Assembly: GCA_041688215.1 (NCBI GenBank)
Contig: JBDNIO010000027.1
Location: 1-8,611, forward strand
Reading direction: 5' to 3'
Length of the DNA stretch: 8,611 bases
Origin: JBDNIO01 sp041688215
GTDB taxonomy: Bacteria; Pseudomonadota; Gammaproteobacteria; Nevskiales; Salinisphaeraceae
Shown here: positions 6,137 through 8,611 of the stretch, in pieces
Numbering within the stretch: position 1 is the first letter of the stretch
How the letters are laid out: each line of letters starts with the position of its first letter
Made by a program: the position numbers and the translations under genes
The notes under the pieces: model-generated
Seen by the model: only the letters and a program-made list of their open reading frames with translations
Databases searched by the model: none
What the model was told of the DNA's origin: nothing

Positions 6137-7021
6137 CTATCTATCGGCCAGCAGAAGCTCCTCGACCACCTTAAGCGAGCGACCGCTCTCATCAATCCAG
6201 CTTTGTGGTCCAGATCGACTCGTGCCAGCCACCAACGCTGCGGCGTAGGAGGACGAACTCAGGATGCTGTCTTTGGTTAGCTTGTAGTTGTCGCCGGATG
6301 CTAAAAGCGTTCCGTCAGAAATCCATTTTTCCCGGATTGCCTGGGTCTTGCCCGGCATACTTGTGCTGGTTTTTACTGATATATCAGAACCCTTGAATAG
6401 TACAAAGCCATCGTCCGATTGTTGTCCACGCGCGCTGAGTCCACGTATTGAAAAGTTGAATATAAAATCGGAGAGTGTTGGCACATCCGATTCTAAGGTT
6501 TTTGGCTCAGTAACTTTAATGGGCTCAAGCAACCGGTGTCCCAGCGTGCCGAGTACGATACGCAGGTTGTGTATGTACTCCTCCATGGCATCTTTATCGG
6601 AACGGGGTAACATGGACTGGGTCGGAGTATTGCTATTCTCGATTCGATATCGATCAGCATCGATGCACATGCCAGTCAAGCGTGACTCGAGGTACTTTAT
6701 GTGCGCCTTGGTTAAATTTTCATCTTTACTGGTGAATATGATGACTTCATTCCAGAAGTCTATTTCTCTGGCATGTGTACTAAGTCGTTTTACAACATTC
6801 TCGGACTCGCCAATATAGGCCATGTGTCCAGTTTCGGCCGTCTGTTTTTCCAGGAGAAAATACACGCCGGTGCGTTGGGCTTCACTCCAATCTCTAAGCT
6901 CATTTAAGCGACTTCGCGGACACGCAATAGCTTGCCCTGACCAATTGGCAATCTCTACATGTCTAATGCCGAGTGGCGAACCATCGGACAGGTATATCGT
7001 GACTTTGCGGCCAAAATTCAT
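6137..7021 (-). CDS. GIY-YIG nuclease family protein with DUF4357-like tail
   Basis: A 294-residue protein. Residues 1-48 form a small leading domain (KVTIYLSDGSPLGIRHVEIA). The GIY-YIG catalytic core follows: GVY at 52-54, AYIG at 68-71, Arg79 and His83 in GESENVVKRLSTHAR, and Glu112 in KYLESRL. These are the tyrosines, arginine and metal-binding glutamate expected of an active nuclease. Residues about 225-290 (REKWISDG, SSSSYAAALVAGTSRSGPQS, DESGRSLK) match the DUF4357 domain often fused to such nucleases. The role of this architecture is not established; DNA cleavage in defence or mobile-element biology is an inference. The ATG at 7019-7021 lies nine bases after the thiolase stop with no nearby Shine-Dalgarno, and a strong hairpin precedes it, so translation may depend on ribosomes leaving the thiolase gene. 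Hand counts in three 60-base blocks give about 41% GC against about 56% in the thiolase, suggesting foreign origin. Confidence 0.88.
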   Translation of the reverse strand: MNFGRKVTIYLSDGSPLGIRHVEIANWSGQAIACPRSRLNELRDWSEAQRTGVYFLLEKQTAETGHMAYIGESENVVKRLSTHAREIDFWNEVIIFTSKDENLTKAHIKYLESRLTGMCIDADRYRIENSNTPTQSMLPRSDKDAMEEYIHNLRIVLGTLGHRLLEPIKVTEPKTLESDVPTLSDFIFNFSIRGLSARGQQSDDGFVLFKGSDISVKTSTSMPGKTQAIREKWISDGTLLASGDNYKLTKDSILSSSSYAAALVAGTSRSGPQSWIDESGRSLKVVEELLLADR

Positions 7022-7025
7022 GTTA

Positions 7026-7052
7026 TACGGCTATTTTTCCAAAATAGCCGTA
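7026..7052. repeat. Perfect 12-bp inverted repeat at the thiolase/nuclease junction
   Basis: TACGGCTATTTT (7026-7037) and AAAATAGCCGTA (7041-7052) pair exactly across a three-base loop. On the minus strand the structure covers the last thiolase codons (TAILEK) with the TAG stop and ends four bases before the GIY-YIG ATG. No T-run follows on either strand, so it is not a standard intrinsic terminator. It could stabilise the thiolase mRNA, limit read-through, control nuclease translation, or mark an insertion boundary. Confidence 0.9.
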
Positions 7053-8356
7053 ACCCCCATGCCGCCCGCAGCACACACGGATATCAAACCGCGACCGCCG
7101 CCGTTTTCATCCAGAATCTTGGCTAGCGTGCCGACAATCCGGGTGCCGGTGGCGGCGAACGGGTGGCCCATGGCGACACTGCCGCCTTTTACGTTGAGCT
7201 TGCTCATGTCGATACTGCCGAGCGGGTTGCTGCGGCCGAGTTTGTCTTTGCAATACTCTTTCGACTCCCAGGCGGCCAGGGTGCACAGCACTTGCGCGGC
7301 GAAAGCTTCGTGGATTTCGTAGAAGTCGAAATCCTGCAGGGTTAATCCTGCCATATCCAGCATGTCGGCCACGGCGTAGGTGGGGGCCATTAGCAGGCCT
7401 TCTTTCGCGTCTACGAAGTCTACCGCCGCGGTTTTGCTGAATGGGGTCAGGTAAGCCAGCACGGGGAGTTTGTTTTTCTTGGCGTAGTCTTCTGAACACA
7501 GGAAAACGGCCGAGGCACCATCGGTTAGCGGGGTGGAGTTACCGGCGGTCAGCGTGCCTTTTTCCTTGTCGAACGCCGGACGCAGGGTGGATAGTTTTTC
7601 CACACTGGTATCGGGGCGCATGTTGTTGTCGCGTTTCACACCTTTATGGGTAAACACCAGATCATCGTAAAAACCGTCGGCGTAAGCTTTGGCGGCGTTG
7701 ACGTGGCTAGCGCAGGCGAGTTCGTCCTGGGCTTTTTGCGAGATTTTCCATTCCTTGGCCATGAGTTCGCAATGCTCACCCATGGACAGGCCGGTGCGTG
7801 GCTCGCCGACCCCAGGGTAATCCGGAATCAACTGACTGGGGCGAATTTTTGCCAGTGCTTTCAGACGCGCGCCGGTGGATTTGGCGCGGTTGGCTTCGAG
7901 CAAGATTTCGCGCAAGTCGTTATTTAATGCGATCGGGGCGTCAGAGGTGTTATCCACGCCGCCGGCGATGCCGCATTCGATTTGGCCCATGGCGATCTTG
8001 TTACCGACCAGCATGGTGGTTTCCAGGCTGGTACCGCAGGCCTGTTGCACGTCGTAGGCCGGGGTGTGCGGGTCCAGGCCCGAGCTGAGTACGCATTCAC
8101 GCGTTAGGTTGAAGTCGCGCGAATGTTTAAGCACAGCGCCCGCGGCCACCTCACCAATGATTTTGCCGCCGAGCTGATATTTACTCACCAGCGCGCGCAA
8201 GGCCGCCGTGAGCAAGTCCTTGTTCGACTGGTCCGAATAATCCGTATTCGAGCGGCAGAAGGGAATACGTGTGCCGCCGACGATGGCGACCTTGCGAGGC
8301 GCGGTGGTGCCTTTGGGTGTTTTAGGGGTGCTGGTGGCTTTTTTGGCGGTTGCCAT
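7031..8356 (-). CDS. Acetyl-CoA C-acyltransferase (thiolase), FadI-like
   Basis: A 441-residue thiolase. It joins or cleaves acyl chains on coenzyme A: beta-ketoacyl-CoA thiolysis in fatty-acid oxidation, or acetoacetyl-CoA formation in the reverse direction. The nucleophile is Cys107 in QQACGTSLE, and His349 lies in YEIHEAFAAQ. GHPFAATG (397-404, His398) and Cys428 in SVCAAGGMG complete the active site. The GHPFAATG and CAAGG forms resemble FadI-type thiolases, so beta-oxidation is the likelier role; biosynthetic use is the alternative. The start has a well-placed GGAG seven to eight bases before the ATG. The first 20 or so residues are rich in Ala, Lys, Thr and Pro and precede the usual core start RKVAIVGGTRIPF, making an unusual basic tail. 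A candidate sigma-70 promoter lies upstream. No FadJ-like partner is in the window; a GIY-YIG gene follows after nine bases. Confidence 0.94.
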   Translation of the reverse strand: MATAKKATSTPKTPKGTTAPRKVAIVGGTRIPFCRSNTDYSDQSNKDLLTAALRALVSKYQLGGKIIGEVAAGAVLKHSRDFNLTRECVLSSGLDPHTPAYDVQQACGTSLETTMLVGNKIAMGQIECGIAGGVDNTSDAPIALNNDLREILLEANRAKSTGARLKALAKIRPSQLIPDYPGVGEPRTGLSMGEHCELMAKEWKISQKAQDELACASHVNAAKAYADGFYDDLVFTHKGVKRDNNMRPDTSVEKLSTLRPAFDKEKGTLTAGNSTPLTDGASAVFLCSEDYAKKNKLPVLAYLTPFSKTAAVDFVDAKEGLLMAPTYAVADMLDMAGLTLQDFDFYEIHEAFAAQVLCTLAAWESKEYCKDKLGRSNPLGSIDMSKLNVKGGSVAMGHPFAATGTRIVGTLAKILDENGGGRGLISVCAAGGMGVTAILEK

Positions 8357-8418
8357 GTGTTTCTCCGAATACTTGATAGCTGGGTGAAGCGTGTTTGTCG
8401 GGTTATATGCGACTTGGG

Positions 8419-8445
8419 ATTATAAGGTACGGGCGATTGTCGCAA
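8419..8445 (-). promoter_or_regulatory. Candidate sigma-70 promoter of the thiolase gene
   Basis: On the minus strand a perfect TATAAT (complement of 8419-8424) is preceded at 15 bases by TTGCGA (8440-8445). The -10 is exact, but the -35 is weak and its spacing short; CATTGC at 17 bases is an alternative. It would leave a leader of about 55 bases before the thiolase ATG. No binding site for a fatty-acid regulator was recognised. Confidence 0.4.
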
Positions 8446-8576
8446 TGCACAACCCGCGCACCTATCACACATCACTGCTGTCCCACAAAATTTTGCGCGC
8501 TGGAGATCAAACGCTTACCGCATGGGCAGTTCGTAAGAGCACGGCCGATGGAGACATGAAGTTCGGTTATTCCTTG

Positions 8577-8611
8577 CGTCATTCCGGAAAGTGCGAAGCA
8601 CTTGTCCGGAA
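8577..8611. repeat. REP-like hairpin, cut by the window edge
   Basis: The unit begins CGTCATTCC, as does unit A at 18-45, but has a different, longer stem. TTCCGGA (8582-8588) pairs with TCCGGAA (8605-8611), and AAGTGC (8589-8594) with GCACTT (8598-8603), around a GAA loop with one bulged G at 8604. It lies upstream of the thiolase gene. Further bases may lie past the window end. Confidence 0.7.

Noticed and set aside
1..8611. tRNA, rRNA, riboswitch, CRISPR array or phage genes
   Set aside because: I looked for cloverleaf arms, rRNA-like stretches, regularly spaced direct repeats and phage proteins and saw none; a covariance-model search would be needed to exclude small structured RNAs.

Overview
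The window looks like chromosomal DNA of a gammaproteobacterium of moderate GC content. The evidence is a SohB peptidase that closely follows the enterobacterial layout, a FadI-like thiolase, and REP-like palindromes of the CGTCATTCC... type at both ends. I cannot name a genus. All recognisable protein genes read on the minus strand, except an IS30-type transposase remnant on the plus strand.

Layout in the direction of transcription (high to low coordinates). At 8577-8611 a REP-like hairpin is cut by the window edge. A leader with a candidate promoter (-10 TATAAT) precedes a thiolase (7031-8356). Nine bases downstream starts a GIY-YIG nuclease with a DUF4357-like tail (6137-7021). A perfect 12-bp-stem hairpin covers the end of the thiolase gene and most of that gap. 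Next comes a type II toxin-antitoxin pair: a Phd/YefM-type antitoxin (5773-6009) overlapping a PIN-domain VapC-like toxin (5393-5785). Then follow two sodium-coupled amino-acid transporters: an intact NSS/SNF-family symporter (3978-5312, TTG start) and an AGCS (alanine/glycine:sodium) symporter (2604-3964) broken by a single missing base. The transposase remnant (about 2261-2575) lies beyond them, then a gene-free stretch of about 315 bases, sohB (895-1944), a PEBP/YbhB-like protein (190-816), and an inverted pair of REP-like palindromes (18-90).

How the genes relate. The two symporters probably form one amino-acid uptake transcript. sohB and the PEBP gene may be co-transcribed (78-base gap). 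The nuclease plus toxin-antitoxin block looks like an accessory insertion between housekeeping genes: hand-counted samples of the nuclease gene are clearly poorer in GC than the thiolase gene. I found no convincing new multi-gene system. The points most worth checking are the hairpin joining the thiolase and nuclease genes, a perfect 26-bp palindrome inside the transposase helix-turn-helix that encodes the same nonapeptide on both strands, and two single-base losses that both look like CCC shortened to CC.
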